Notes: generated by a model not told the origin, from the letters alone. A stretch of DNA of 53,454 nucleotides from Thermomicrobiales bacterium (GCA_023957015.1 JAMLHR010000015.1:1-53454); one strand, 5' to 3'; shown: positions 33,916 to 43,054, counted from the stretch's first letter. Numbers and translations: made by a program.

Positions 33916-35189
33916 GCTGCGTCCCACCGCTTCAAGACCAGTACTGCATTCTGACCGCCGAGTCCAAAACTGTGCTTGGTCATCGCGCGAATCTCGGCTG
34001 GTTGAGAGGTCGTCACCACATTGAGTCCCACCTCAGGATCGGGTTTCGTCTGATTGCGGGTCAGCGGAATCATCTGCTCGTGCATGGTGAAGACGGACAT
34101 AGCGGTTTCAAGCGCACCCGAGGCGGCCATACCGTGACCGAAGGCACCCTTCACCGATGTCACCGGGATCTCGCTCCCACGCTCTCCCAACGCGATCCTG
34201 ATGGCGTTGGCTTCAGCCACGTCCCCGGCGGGTGTCGAGGCGGCGTGCGCGTTGACGTGATCGATCTCATCAGCGGAGATACCGGCGTCTGCCAGCGCGT
34301 CCGTGATTGCCTTGGCCGCGCCGAGACCCTCAGGTTGGGGGGCGATGGGATGGTAGGCGTCGTTCGATGTGGCGAAGCCGGCGATCTCGCAGTAGATGTG
34401 AGCGCCGCGATTCAGCGCATGCTCCAACTCCTCCAGCACCAGCATGCCAGCACCTTCGCCCAGAATGAAGCCAGCGCGATCCGCATTGAATGGGCGGCTG
34501 GCATAATCCGGATTGTCATTGGAATCGGTGCAGAGCGCCTTCATTGCCTCGAATCCGAGTGCGAAGAGCGGATGCTGGGTGCTCTCCATGGCCCCGGCGA
34601 TCATCAGCGGCGCCTTACCCCACTTCACGGCATCGAAACCATCACCAATCGCCTGGCTACCGGTCGCGCAGGCCGTCACCACGGTGCTGCTGGGACCCAT
34701 CATGCCGAACTGCTTCTGGATGGTGTAGCCACCGATATTGTGCGGAAATGTGACGTGGAGATGCGGTGGGACCCGGGCGGCGCCATCGCGCTCAATGTAC
34801 TGTTCGTGGACCGAGAGCATATCGTCATAGGTTCCACCGATACAGTTGCCCGCGGATACACCGGCAGCGCGCAGGTCGATCACCGGTTGCAGATCGTCAT
34901 CCAGCAGTCCGGCGTCGATCATGGCTTCACCGGCGGCCTCCATGGCCATGCGGGTGTAGCGGCTCGAGTTACGCAGCGCCTTGCCGGAGAGGAAGCGCTG
35001 AGGGATGTCATCGTCATGGACATCAGCGCGGAGCAGGCATTTGTGGATAGCGGCATCCAGATTGGCTGCGCGCCGGATGCCGGTTTCGCCCGCCAGCACC
35101 TTCTGCCAGGTTGCGCGGGCGGAGGTCGCGAGAGAACTGATCACCCCCACACCGGTGACCACGACTCGCCTGGGTTGAAAAAGTTGCAT
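33912..35189 (-). CDS. Beta-ketoacyl-ACP synthase (second, FabF/KasB-like copy)
   Basis: A 425-residue ketoacyl synthase, clearly diverged from the other copy. The catalytic residues are present: Cys in TACATGSQAI, His in NAHAASTPAGD, and Lys/His in SVKGAFGHGMAASGA. The N-terminal region (SSRYTRMAMEAAGEAMIDAG) and the PFNADRAGFILGEGAGMLVLEE block are family-typical. It may extend a different chain length or serve a specialised lipid, as KasB does in mycobacteria, but this is inference. First gene of the fab cluster. The ATG at 35189 has a weak TAGGAT upstream, and its stop is coupled to the YrdB-like gene. Confidence 0.9.
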   Translation of the reverse strand: MQLFQPRRVVVTGVGVISSLATSARATWQKVLAGETGIRRAANLDAAIHKCLLRADVHDDDIPQRFLSGKALRNSSRYTRMAMEAAGEAMIDAGLLDDDLQPVIDLRAAGVSAGNCIGGTYDDMLSVHEQYIERDGAARVPPHLHVTFPHNIGGYTIQKQFGMMGPSSTVVTACATGSQAIGDGFDAVKWGKAPLMIAGAMESTQHPLFALGFEAMKALCTDSNDNPDYASRPFNADRAGFILGEGAGMLVLEELEHALNRGAHIYCEIAGFATSNDAYHPIAPQPEGLGAAKAITDALADAGISADEIDHVNAHAASTPAGDVAEANAIRIALGERGSEIPVTSVKGAFGHGMAASGALETAMSVFTMHEQMIPLTRNQTKPDPEVGLNVVTTSQPAEIRAMTKHSFGLGGQNAVLVLKRWDAA

Positions 35190-35372
35190 ACACCGTATCC
35201 TATAGGAGCAGACACATCGTCGGTTCCGTAACCGTTAGCTTGAGTTTACCGGAGTTCCGGCATGGATGACGGCTCGCGACCGTACAGAGATAGCGAATGC
35301 TATCCTTAATCATGGTGGATCGCCTGTGCATCCGCCGTACGTACGTTGTTGAGGAGCGAGCACTACCGAGCT

Positions 35373-35822
35373 ATGTCCAGGCCGTTGCTCTTCGTCCTAC
35401 TGCTGGCGCTGTCCCTGCTGCAGTTCACGGTATTCGCTCGTTACGCTCCGTTCGGAGCGGCCCCAAACATCTTGCTTGTGGTTCTCTTCTTTCGCTGTAC
35501 ACGGTCAAGCTTGCAGGAATCGCTGGCCTGGGTATTTCTGTTTGGACTGGTACTGGACATACTGGGGATGGATCCGCTGGGTATCCACAGCCTTGCTATG
35601 ATCCCGATGGTGCTGGCGGCGCAGCCGTTGCGAGCGCGCCCCTGGGCGATCAATCCGATGAGTGTACTGCTGCTGATTGCGGTGGCCGCTCTGTTCAACA
35701 ATCTATTCCTGAGTGTGGTGCGCGGCGGCGTCAATCTCGTTGATGTCCTCATTCAAACCGTCATGCAGCTTATCTTCGTACCAATCGTTTATGCCATCTA
35801 TCGACGTATATACAAGCGATAG
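35373..35822 (+). CDS. mreD: Rod-shape-determining protein MreD
   Basis: A 149-residue membrane protein with five or six helices, matching MreD: LLQFTVFARYAPFGAAPNILLVVLFFRC and LAWVFLFGLVLDILGMDPLGIHSLAM are the conserved blocks. MreD belongs to the elongasome with MreB, MreC, RodA and PBP2. It is followed by the PBP2 gene 44 nt later. MreB and MreC are not in the window. I chose the ATG at 35373; a TTG nine codons upstream is possible. No good Shine-Dalgarno is visible for either. Confidence 0.8.
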   Translation: MSRPLLFVLLLALSLLQFTVFARYAPFGAAPNILLVVLFFRCTRSSLQESLAWVFLFGLVLDILGMDPLGIHSLAMIPMVLAAQPLRARPWAINPMSVLLLIAVAALFNNLFLSVVRGGVNLVDVLIQTVMQLIFVPIVYAIYRRIYKR

Positions 35823-35866
35823 GTACGAGGAGCGCCACACAAGGTCGTCAACTGGAGAAAGTATTC

Positions 35867-38413
35867 GTGTTCCGACGTCGTAAACGCATGCAATATGATC
35901 CTCCCGGAGAGCGCAAGCAGAAGAATCGCTCCAACCGGCATCTGCGGGTGGATCAGGTGGAACTCAACCGGCGCACGCTGTTGATGAAGGCTGGTCTCGT
36001 GGGTGTGTTTACCACTATGGCTGCCAAGCTCGGTTATATGCAGGTTGTGCAAGGCGATGAATACCGAAAAACAGCCGAAAAGAATGTCATCAAAACGGAG
36101 TTCCTGCCGCCAGCGCGTGGTTTGATTGTCGATCGCAAGGGACGTCGATTGGCGGAGAACCGCCGAAGCTGGGAACTGCGCGTTTATCCCAATCAATTGC
36201 CAGATGCTGACGATGCACCGCAGGAACGTCAGCGGGTGTTGGACACGCTGATCTCGGCGTTGCAGATCGAGGACACGCTCGTGGCCCAACAGGCGGGTAT
36301 GCGCAGAGGCAGCGAGGCCACGGTCTTCAGCCGCGTCGCTTCCATGTTGGGGTATCAGGGCGAACAGGCGCAATCGATGGTGGCTTACTGGACTTCCGCG
36401 CTCAAACGCGAGATCTATCTGAATCTCACCCCCAATGGTGGACTCAGCCAGGATGACGCCGCTCGTTTTCGCGCCTCCATCAACGAGCTTCCCGGAATTC
36501 TGGTGATGAACCGGCTCCACTGGCAGATCGAGAATCAGTGGAGCAAACGATTGCCAGTAACGATCGCCAAGGATGTCCCGCGCGAGACAGCGCTCAAGCT
36601 TGAGGCCAACAAGATCTATCTCCCTGGCGTCGAACTGGATGACGCTGCCCTAGTGCGGCAGTATCTCGGTGGCGAGGTGATGAGCCATGTCATCGGCTAC
36701 GTTGCGCCGATTCAGGCGGCGCTGGTCGATGACCCGCGCTGGTTAGGCCCGAATGGTGAACGCGTCTATGAGCAGAACGATGTCATCGGCAATGTTGGTA
36801 TCGAGCGCGCGATGGAGCGGGAACTCCGCGGAACGCGAGGTCGACGCGAGGTCGAGGTCGATGCCGTGGGTGTGCAGCAACGCATCATCCCGGGGAGCAC
36901 GAAGGAACCGGTGCCGGGTGAGAATGTCTGGTTGACGATTGATCTGGAGTTGCAGCGCGTCGTGGGTGCAGCTCTGGAGGAGCAAGTCAACGCCGCCGCG
37001 GTAGCGAAAGTTGCGGCTAACGAGAGACGTTTGGGCGAAGGACTTGACCGCGAGTGGAAGATACCGGTGGCTGGTGCCGTCGTTGCCTATGACCCGCGTA
37101 ATGGCGAGATTCACGCCATGGTCAGCTACCCCTATTACGACAATCAGCTCTTCATCAGCGGTATCTCCTATCGCAAATGGAATGAGTACGTCGATCCGGA
37201 TGGCCCGAAGGCGTTCCTGAATCGATGCGTGGATGAGGCGTATCCGCCGGGATCCACGTATAAGGTGTTCCTGGCGGCCAGCGCATTGGATCGAGGTGCG
37301 ATCTCACCCGAAACTACCTTTGGGTGCACGGGGGCGATTACGGTGCCCGATGCCTTGAATCTCGCCAGCCGTCAGCCGTGGGCGTGTTGGGTTGGCTGGA
37401 ACTCAGGTGCACATGGTTCCTTGAATCTGTACGATGCGATCGAGCAATCCTGCGACGTCTATTTCTACAACGTCGCTCCCGAGCGCGAGGAGGTTGCCGG
37501 TGCGGATTCACCGCTGTTCTACTGGGATTCGAACCTCCTTTCCGGCGATATTCTCAGCGACACCAAGCACGTCTTCGATGGTGTCGGTATCTCCAGCATC
37601 GTCGAGGATATGACGGAGAAGTTCTGGTTTGGCAAGAAGACCGGAATCGAACTCGATGACTGGCCAGGCTTCTTCCCGACACCGAAATGGAAGATTGAGA
37701 CGCTAAGCGAGAGCTGGACGCTGGGTGACTCCCTCAACCTCAGCATCGGTCAAGGCGAGTTCCGGGCTACGCCGCTGCAGATGGCATTCAATACTGGAAT
37801 CATCGCCAGTAATGGCGAGATTCGCCGACCGCGACTCGTTCACAAGTTGACGGATACGCTACCGCGAGTTCAGCACTCGCTTGGCGAATCACCGGAGGCG
37901 TCACCGGTCGGATCACCATCGGCTGCTGCCACCCCCACGGCGGCCTTCACGCCATCTCCAACGGAGGAGGTGCAGCGCACCGAACCCGATGGCCAACTTG
38001 GCATGCAGGAGCACTCCCTCTCCGTTGTGCAGGAAGGCATGCGCCGGGTAGTTCAGGGTGAGTATGGGACCGCGCGGAAAAATAGCTCGGATGGTTCTAC
38101 CAAGTGGCCGAAGTTGAATCCGACAGCCCAGATCACCGATGGCACGATCGAGCAGATCAATGTCGCCGGGAAGACGGGTACAGCGGAGTTCGGCTTGCTG
38201 GACAAGATCGGTGCTGCTGATACGCACGCCTGGTTCACATGCTATGCGCCGATGGAGGATCCTGAGATTGCCGTGGCGGTGATCATTGAGGCAGGTGGTG
38301 AAGGATCGAGCTTCGCAGTGCCTGTTGCTGACGCCGTTTTGCGTGGATACTTTGAGTTAACTGGCCGGCGCGAACGGGGCGTTGTGCTCTCCAAGGATCC
38401 GCTGCCGGTCTAG
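35867..38413 (+). CDS. mrdA: Peptidoglycan transpeptidase PBP2 (elongasome type)
   Basis: An 848-residue class B penicillin-binding protein. It has a short basic cytoplasmic tail, one membrane anchor (~40-58), a pedestal domain with ARGLIVDRKGRRLAEN, and a C-terminal transpeptidase. Catalytic motifs are STYK (463-466), SCD (528-530, the SxD form usual in PBP2) and KTG (769-771). It cross-links peptidoglycan during elongation. A long insert (~660-720, Ser/Pro/Ala-rich) sits between the second and third motifs and makes it longer than typical PBP2. GTG start with GGAG 9 nt upstream. It is paired with mreD. Confidence 0.92.
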   Translation: MFRRRKRMQYDPPGERKQKNRSNRHLRVDQVELNRRTLLMKAGLVGVFTTMAAKLGYMQVVQGDEYRKTAEKNVIKTEFLPPARGLIVDRKGRRLAENRRSWELRVYPNQLPDADDAPQERQRVLDTLISALQIEDTLVAQQAGMRRGSEATVFSRVASMLGYQGEQAQSMVAYWTSALKREIYLNLTPNGGLSQDDAARFRASINELPGILVMNRLHWQIENQWSKRLPVTIAKDVPRETALKLEANKIYLPGVELDDAALVRQYLGGEVMSHVIGYVAPIQAALVDDPRWLGPNGERVYEQNDVIGNVGIERAMERELRGTRGRREVEVDAVGVQQRIIPGSTKEPVPGENVWLTIDLELQRVVGAALEEQVNAAAVAKVAANERRLGEGLDREWKIPVAGAVVAYDPRNGEIHAMVSYPYYDNQLFISGISYRKWNEYVDPDGPKAFLNRCVDEAYPPGSTYKVFLAASALDRGAISPETTFGCTGAITVPDALNLASRQPWACWVGWNSGAHGSLNLYDAIEQSCDVYFYNVAPEREEVAGADSPLFYWDSNLLSGDILSDTKHVFDGVGISSIVEDMTEKFWFGKKTGIELDDWPGFFPTPKWKIETLSESWTLGDSLNLSIGQGEFRATPLQMAFNTGIIASNGEIRRPRLVHKLTDTLPRVQHSLGESPEASPVGSPSAAATPTAAFTPSPTEEVQRTEPDGQLGMQEHSLSVVQEGMRRVVQGEYGTARKNSSDGSTKWPKLNPTAQITDGTIEQINVAGKTGTAEFGLLDKIGAADTHAWFTCYAPMEDPEIAVAVIIEAGGEGSSFAVPVADAVLRGYFELTGRRERGVVLSKDPLPV

Positions 38414-38433
38414 CAGGCAAAGGAGCTGAGCAC

Positions 38434-38853
38434 ATGTCTGACACGGATGTCAGCACCATGCGGCTACATCACGTGGGCTACGTGGTGCGCGATCTGGCCG
38501 CAGCAACAGCGATCTATTCGTCGCTTGGATTCGAGGTCGGCCAACCATTTGCTGTACCTGAACAACATATCGTTGCCGTCACCATCCACGCCGGGAGTGG
38601 CTGGGTTGAGTTGATTCAGCCCACCGATCCGGAAGGTCCGATTGCCGCCTACATGGCCAAGAAGGGCGAGGGCGTTCATCACGTTGCTTTCCAGGTCGAC
38701 GATATCGAAGCCAAACTGGTGGAGCTTAAGGCTGCCGGTGTGCAGCTGATTGATGAGACTCCCCGTACTGGTGCCCACAATTGGCGGATTGCGTTCATCC
38801 ATCCGAAAGCCTGCAACGGCGTCCTCACCGAGATCGTTCAGGTGCCCGAGTGA
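38434..38853 (+). CDS. mce: Methylmalonyl-CoA epimerase
   Basis: A 139-residue vicinal-oxygen-chelate protein. Metal ligands are seen in LHHVGYVV near residue 12, the HAGSGWVELIQP strand (Glu), GVHHVAFQVDDI (His) and the final LTEIVQ (Glu). It interconverts (S)- and (R)-methylmalonyl-CoA, feeding methylmalonyl-CoA mutase, whose gene lies downstream. The length is typical. The stop overlaps the GTG of the tandem HD gene as GTGA. The start follows the PBP2 stop by 20 nt and has GGAG upstream. Confidence 0.92.
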   Translation: MSDTDVSTMRLHHVGYVVRDLAAATAIYSSLGFEVGQPFAVPEQHIVAVTIHAGSGWVELIQPTDPEGPIAAYMAKKGEGVHHVAFQVDDIEAKLVELKAAGVQLIDETPRTGAHNWRIAFIHPKACNGVLTEIVQVPE

Positions 38854-40070
38854 CGATATTCACGCCCATCGGAGCCTTCTTCGCTGAAACCGATCGGTTG
38901 AAGGAAACCAGACGCGCCTGTTGGATCTATTCCGAACGTCGACATGAGACGGTGGCGGAACACGTTTGGCACGCGACATTGCTGGCCCTGATCAATCGTG
39001 ATTTGGCGCCCGACAACGTTGACCACAATCACGTTCGCGATCTGCTGACCGTGCATGACCTGGTCGAGGTTTATGCCGGTGATACCTCCGTTTGGGATGA
39101 GAACGGGAACCTTACTGCTGCCGATCGAGAGCAGGCTGCCGGGGAACGTCTGATGCGGCTCCTGCCGCCGGATAGTACCGTAACTCACTGCATTGATTCG
39201 CTTTGGCGGGAGTTCCAGGATCAACAGACGATCAATGCCCAATGGGCGCGATCGATCGATTCCCTGCATCCGCTGTACAACAGTTGGGCACCCGGAGCCG
39301 CTGGTCATCCCCGGTCTTTGACACCGGATAACTACCGGTCTGCGCGCAAGCGTGTCCCACTTGATCGCTTCGGTGCTATCGGAGGGACATCGTGGTGGCT
39401 GATCAATCAGGCGATGAACCAGGGGTTGATGCCGATAGCGGATGATCTGCCTCTGAGTGCATACGACGATATCGTCGAACTGATGACAGCCAGGACACGA
39501 TTCGTGACGGAGACGGATGCGCTGAAGACGGTCATGCGCGCTAACCATATTCTGGCTGCAAATCGCGACGAATCGGTGGCGGAGCATTGCTGGCAGACGA
39601 CGCTGCTTGCATTGCTTTGGCGAGACCATATACCTGCGGGTGTTGATATCAACCGGGTGATGGATCTCCTTGTTGTCCACGATTTGGTTGAGGTCTATGC
39701 AGGTGACATTCCGATCGAGCTGGTGCAGGACTGGGACGCTGTGCGCGCGGACGAGGACGCAGCCCGAACCCGGTTGATTGATTTGCTGCCCGACGAATTC
39801 TCCAGAAATCTCGTTGGTGAGCTGATCGCCGAATTCCTGGCGCTGGAGACGCCTGATTCCAGATTTGCGCGTGCTCTCGATGTGATTCATCCCACGCTGA
39901 TGACCTGGGGTCCAGGTTTCCATCTCCATCCTGACTATCAGAATCGGACACCGTCCTATGCACGCATGCGCGAGCGCAAGATGCAGCACATCGCAGACTA
40001 TCCGGTATTGGTTGAGGTATTTGATGATCTGCTTGAGGACGCTATAGAACGTGGGTTTGCAGGGCCGTAG
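38850..40070 (+). CDS. Tandem HD-domain (YfbR/HDDC2-like) phosphohydrolase
   Basis: A 406-residue protein made of two similar HD modules of ~190 residues. Module 1 has TVAEHVWHATLLALI, TVHDLVEVYAGD and ARSIDSLHP. Module 2 has SVAEHCWQTTLLALL, VVHDLVEVYAGD and ARALDVIHP. Both keep the His, His-Asp and late Asp metal ligands, so both may be active. The match is to the YfbR/HDDC2 group, 5'-nucleotidase-type enzymes that are normally single-domain. The GTG at 38850 overlaps the epimerase stop (GTGA). A role in the methylmalonyl-CoA unit is not obvious; clean-up of damaged nucleotide or CoA metabolites is a guess. Confidence 0.8.
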   Translation: MTIFTPIGAFFAETDRLKETRRACWIYSERRHETVAEHVWHATLLALINRDLAPDNVDHNHVRDLLTVHDLVEVYAGDTSVWDENGNLTAADREQAAGERLMRLLPPDSTVTHCIDSLWREFQDQQTINAQWARSIDSLHPLYNSWAPGAAGHPRSLTPDNYRSARKRVPLDRFGAIGGTSWWLINQAMNQGLMPIADDLPLSAYDDIVELMTARTRFVTETDALKTVMRANHILAANRDESVAEHCWQTTLLALLWRDHIPAGVDINRVMDLLVVHDLVEVYAGDIPIELVQDWDAVRADEDAARTRLIDLLPDEFSRNLVGELIAEFLALETPDSRFARALDVIHPTLMTWGPGFHLHPDYQNRTPSYARMRERKMQHIADYPVLVEVFDDLLEDAIERGFAGP

Positions 40071-40108
40071 GGTAGAACCGCGGACAAAAACGGGCGAAGG
40101 GGAATGAC

Positions 40109-41692
40109 ATGAGCGACAAATCACGCGAAATCACAACCGATTCAGGTATCTCTATTGATCCTCTCTATACCCAATCGGCAGCGCCTTACGACTTGCCTGC
40201 GCCGGGGACCTATCCGTTCACACGCGGCGTCCACGCCGGTATGTATCGCAATAGACGCTGGACGATGCGGCAGTATGCCGGTTTCAGTAGCGCTGAGGAT
40301 AGTAACGCCCGCTACCGCCTGTTGCTGGAACGCGGTGTCTCTGGCCTGAGTGTCGCCTTCGATCTACCAACGCAGCTCGGTCTGGATTCCGACGACAAGC
40401 GAGCCTTTGGCGAGGTGGGGCGGGTCGGCGTGGCCGTGAGCACATTGGATGATATGCGCATCCTCTTCGACGGTATCGATCAGGAAGCAGTTACTACCTC
40501 GATGACGATCAATGCTCCCGCTTCCATGCTGCTGCTCATGTATCAGATCGTGGCCGAGGAACGTGGTGCCGACTCGAAGAAGCTGGGCGGTACGATCCAG
40601 AACGACATCCTGAAGGAATATGCTGCCCGCGGCACCTATATCTATCCACCGCGACCAAGTATGCGCCTGGTGACGGATACCTTTGCCTATTGCGGCGAGA
40701 ATATGCCGATGTGGAACACGATCTCGGTGAGCGGATATCACATCCGTGAGGCTGGCTCGAGTGCCGCCCAGGAAATCGCGTTTACGCTGAGTGACGGTAT
40801 TGCTTATATGCAGGCCGCCATCGATTGCGGTCTGGACGCGGATGCCGTTGGTTCTCGCATCAGCTTCTTCTTTGCCTCGCACTCCAATCTGTTTGAGGAG
40901 GCCGCCAAGTTCCGGGCTGCCCGGCGGATGTGGGCGCGGATCATGAAGGAGCGCTTTGGTGCCACCAATCCGAAGGCGATGATGCTCCGCTTCCATACCC
41001 AGACGGGTGGTGTCACCCTCACGGCTCAGCAGCCGTTGAACAACGTCGTGCGGGTGGCGTATCAGGCGTTAAGCGCAGTGTTGGGTGGGACTCAAAGCCT
41101 GCACACGAACGGTTACGACGAGGCGCTCGCGATTCCAACCGAGGAGTCCGCCACGCTGGCGTTGCGCACACAGCAGATCCTGGCCGAGGAGACCGGTGTG
41201 TCCGAGACGGTTGATCCGTTAGCGGGATCGTTCTTCGTCGAATCGCTCACCGATCAGTTGGAAGCGAAGGCGCAGGAATGGATCGATGCGATTGACGAGC
41301 GCGGTGGCGCGGTTCAGGCGATCGAGCATGGTTTCGTCCAGAACGCGATTGCCGAGAACGCCTATCGCAAGGAAGTGGCGCGCAGTTCCGGCAACGAGAT
41401 CGTAATCGGGGTCAATCGCTACGCCGATACCTCGGCCAGCGAGGCTCCGATTCACCTGCACAAGATCGATCAGGAGATGGTTGCCCGCCAGATGGCTCGC
41501 ACCACGGCGTACAAAGAGAATCAGGATCGTGAAGCCGTCGATTCCGCGCTGCAAACGGTACGCAACGTTGCGGCCGGGAACGATGAGAATCTGTTGCCAT
41601 ACATGAAGCAGGCACTGTTGGCCGGTGCCACCCTTGGTCAGGTTGCCAACGCGTTGAGAGACGTCTACGGCGAACATCACGCCGAGGGGTGA
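40109..41692 (+). CDS. mcmA1: Methylmalonyl-CoA mutase, large subunit (catalytic barrel)
   Basis: A 527-residue TIM-barrel subunit of the split, adenosylcobalamin-dependent methylmalonyl-CoA mutase. Hallmarks are YPFTRGVHAGMYRNRRWTMR, GLSVAFDLPTQLGLDSDD, TSMTINAPA, YIYPPRPSMRL, NTISVSGYHIREAG, FFASHSNLFEEAAK and the substrate-pocket block RFHTQTGGVTLTAQQP. The B12-binding DxHxxG domain is absent, so it must pair with a small subunit encoded elsewhere. It converts (R)-methylmalonyl-CoA to succinyl-CoA. It is the third gene of epimerase-HD-mutase, with 38 nt upstream. GGGGA precedes the ATG. Confidence 0.95.
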   Translation: MSDKSREITTDSGISIDPLYTQSAAPYDLPAPGTYPFTRGVHAGMYRNRRWTMRQYAGFSSAEDSNARYRLLLERGVSGLSVAFDLPTQLGLDSDDKRAFGEVGRVGVAVSTLDDMRILFDGIDQEAVTTSMTINAPASMLLLMYQIVAEERGADSKKLGGTIQNDILKEYAARGTYIYPPRPSMRLVTDTFAYCGENMPMWNTISVSGYHIREAGSSAAQEIAFTLSDGIAYMQAAIDCGLDADAVGSRISFFFASHSNLFEEAAKFRAARRMWARIMKERFGATNPKAMMLRFHTQTGGVTLTAQQPLNNVVRVAYQALSAVLGGTQSLHTNGYDEALAIPTEESATLALRTQQILAEETGVSETVDPLAGSFFVESLTDQLEAKAQEWIDAIDERGGAVQAIEHGFVQNAIAENAYRKEVARSSGNEIVIGVNRYADTSASEAPIHLHKIDQEMVARQMARTTAYKENQDREAVDSALQTVRNVAAGNDENLLPYMKQALLAGATLGQVANALRDVYGEHHAEG

Positions 41693-41700
41693 TATTCCCC

Positions 41701-41729
41701 GTGACCCCGGGGTTAACCTGTGGGGTTCG
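41701..41729. repeat. Repeat family A, divergent copy
   Basis: The sequence begins GTGACCCCGGGGTTAACC and ends GGGGTTCG. It resembles the copies at 14976 and 16911 at roughly 70 % of positions, with the CCCGGGGTT core kept. It lies in the short gap between mcmA1 and the FAD oxidase gene. Confidence 0.4.
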
Positions 41730-41755
41730 TTCGCATACCTATCTTCGGAGGACTC

Positions 41756-42904
41756 ATGGGACAACATCAGTCAGTGATCGTCATTGGTGGTGGCGTAGTG
41801 GGCTCATCGATCGCCTGGCATATTGCCCGGCGAGGGGAAAGTGTGACCCTGCTTGAGGCCCGGTCAATCGCGGCGGTTGCGTCTGGAGCGAGTGCTGGTG
41901 GAGTCCGTCAGCAAGGACGCGATCCCCGCGAGATGCCATTGGCGATCGCTGCCATCGAGCGCTGGCGCACGCTCGAGGATGAGCTGGAAGCCGATCTGCA
42001 TTACTACCGCAATGGTCATCTGGTGGTCTACGCCACCGCTGACGAGGTGGAGGCGGGTCGGAAGTCCGTTGAGACCCAGCGGCAACTTGGGCTTGAGATC
42101 GAGATGGTCGAAGGTCCGGCACTAGCCGAACTCGCACCTGGGTTGGCTCCGGAATTTGTTGCCGGTAGCTACACCCTCAACGATGGTCACGCTGATCCGA
42201 CACGCACTACCCAGTCGTTTGCCCGGGCCGCCGAGCGGAGCGGTGCAGTTATCCGCGAGGGCTCGGAGGTTGAGCGACTCCTCCTTGATGGTGATCGCGT
42301 CATTGGTGTCGAGACCAAGGGCGAGAAGTTATACGCTGACCACGTCGTTATCGCCGCTGGAGCCTGGGCGCGGGAACTGGTTCGTCCGCTGAGTATCGAT
42401 CTTCCCTTCGAAGCGCATGGCTTGCAAATGTTGCTGACCCGGCCCATGCCGGCCTTGCTGAAACAGGTCGTCGGAGCCGCCGGAAGACCGTTGAGCCTGA
42501 AGCAGTTGCGCGAGGGTAACTACCTGATTGGCGGTGGCTGGCCGGGCGATATCGACATGGTTTCAGGCAAGGGGCGCGTGCGTGAGCAGAGCGTGCAGGG
42601 GAGTTTCGAGACGGCCTCTGGCGTTTTTCCTGAGTTGAGGAAAACCGAGGTCGAGCGATCGTGGGTTGGTATCGAGGCGATTAGTCCGGATGGCGTTCCC
42701 ATTATCGGGAACGCGCCCGGCTATACCGGTCTCGTAATCGCCGCGGGCTTTAGCGGGCATGGATTCGCGCTTTCGCCCACCACAGGTCAGTTGGTCAGCG
42801 AACTAGTACTGGACGGCGCCCCATCGATTTCATTGGATGCGTTCGCAGTTGATCGATTTGATGCGGGAGACAGCGTCCAGCGGATCGTGCCAAGCGCCGG
42901 TTAA
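41756..42904 (+). CDS. FAD-dependent oxidoreductase (DAO / glycine oxidase family)
   Basis: A 382-residue D-amino-acid-oxidase-superfamily flavoenzyme. The dinucleotide-binding motif is VIGGGVVGSSIAWHIARRG near the N-terminus, followed by LLEARSIAAVASGASAGGVR. Further FAD-contact blocks are HVVIAAGAWARELV and SPDGVPIIGNAPGYTGLVIAAGFSGHGFALSP at the end. Relatives oxidise secondary or primary amines (glycine, sarcosine, D-amino acids) with H2O2 release or electron transfer; the substrate is undetermined. The ATG at 41756 has a strong GGAGGA 4 nt upstream. It follows the mutase gene by 63 nt containing a repeat, so co-transcription is possible. Confidence 0.85.
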   Translation: MGQHQSVIVIGGGVVGSSIAWHIARRGESVTLLEARSIAAVASGASAGGVRQQGRDPREMPLAIAAIERWRTLEDELEADLHYYRNGHLVVYATADEVEAGRKSVETQRQLGLEIEMVEGPALAELAPGLAPEFVAGSYTLNDGHADPTRTTQSFARAAERSGAVIREGSEVERLLLDGDRVIGVETKGEKLYADHVVIAAGAWARELVRPLSIDLPFEAHGLQMLLTRPMPALLKQVVGAAGRPLSLKQLREGNYLIGGGWPGDIDMVSGKGRVREQSVQGSFETASGVFPELRKTEVERSWVGIEAISPDGVPIIGNAPGYTGLVIAAGFSGHGFALSPTTGQLVSELVLDGAPSISLDAFAVDRFDAGDSVQRIVPSAG

Positions 42905-42907
42905 CAA

Positions 42908-43040
42908 TCGGTAGTCGGGGGCACGGGGCACGCTTCGCTGCTCGTGCTTTGCACTCGGCCGCCTTCGGCTGTGCCCCCCTGAGAGGGTTGTTGACGTCTG
43001 ACGTCTTCCCTCCGGGGACCATAAAGGTCGCGACTACCGA
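42908..43040. repeat. MITE-like element with 10-bp terminal inverted repeats
   Basis: The ends TCGGTAGTCG (42908-42917) and CGACTACCGA (43031-43040) are perfect inverted copies. Inside, GGGGGCAC ... GTGCCCCC forms a second stem around a GGCCGCCTTCGGC core, and GACGTC occurs twice. There is no coding sequence. It fills the gap between convergent genes. The right end and the GCCGCCTTCGGC core recur at 30552-30592. Confidence 0.5.
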
Positions 43041-43054
43041 CTGCTATATGGTGT

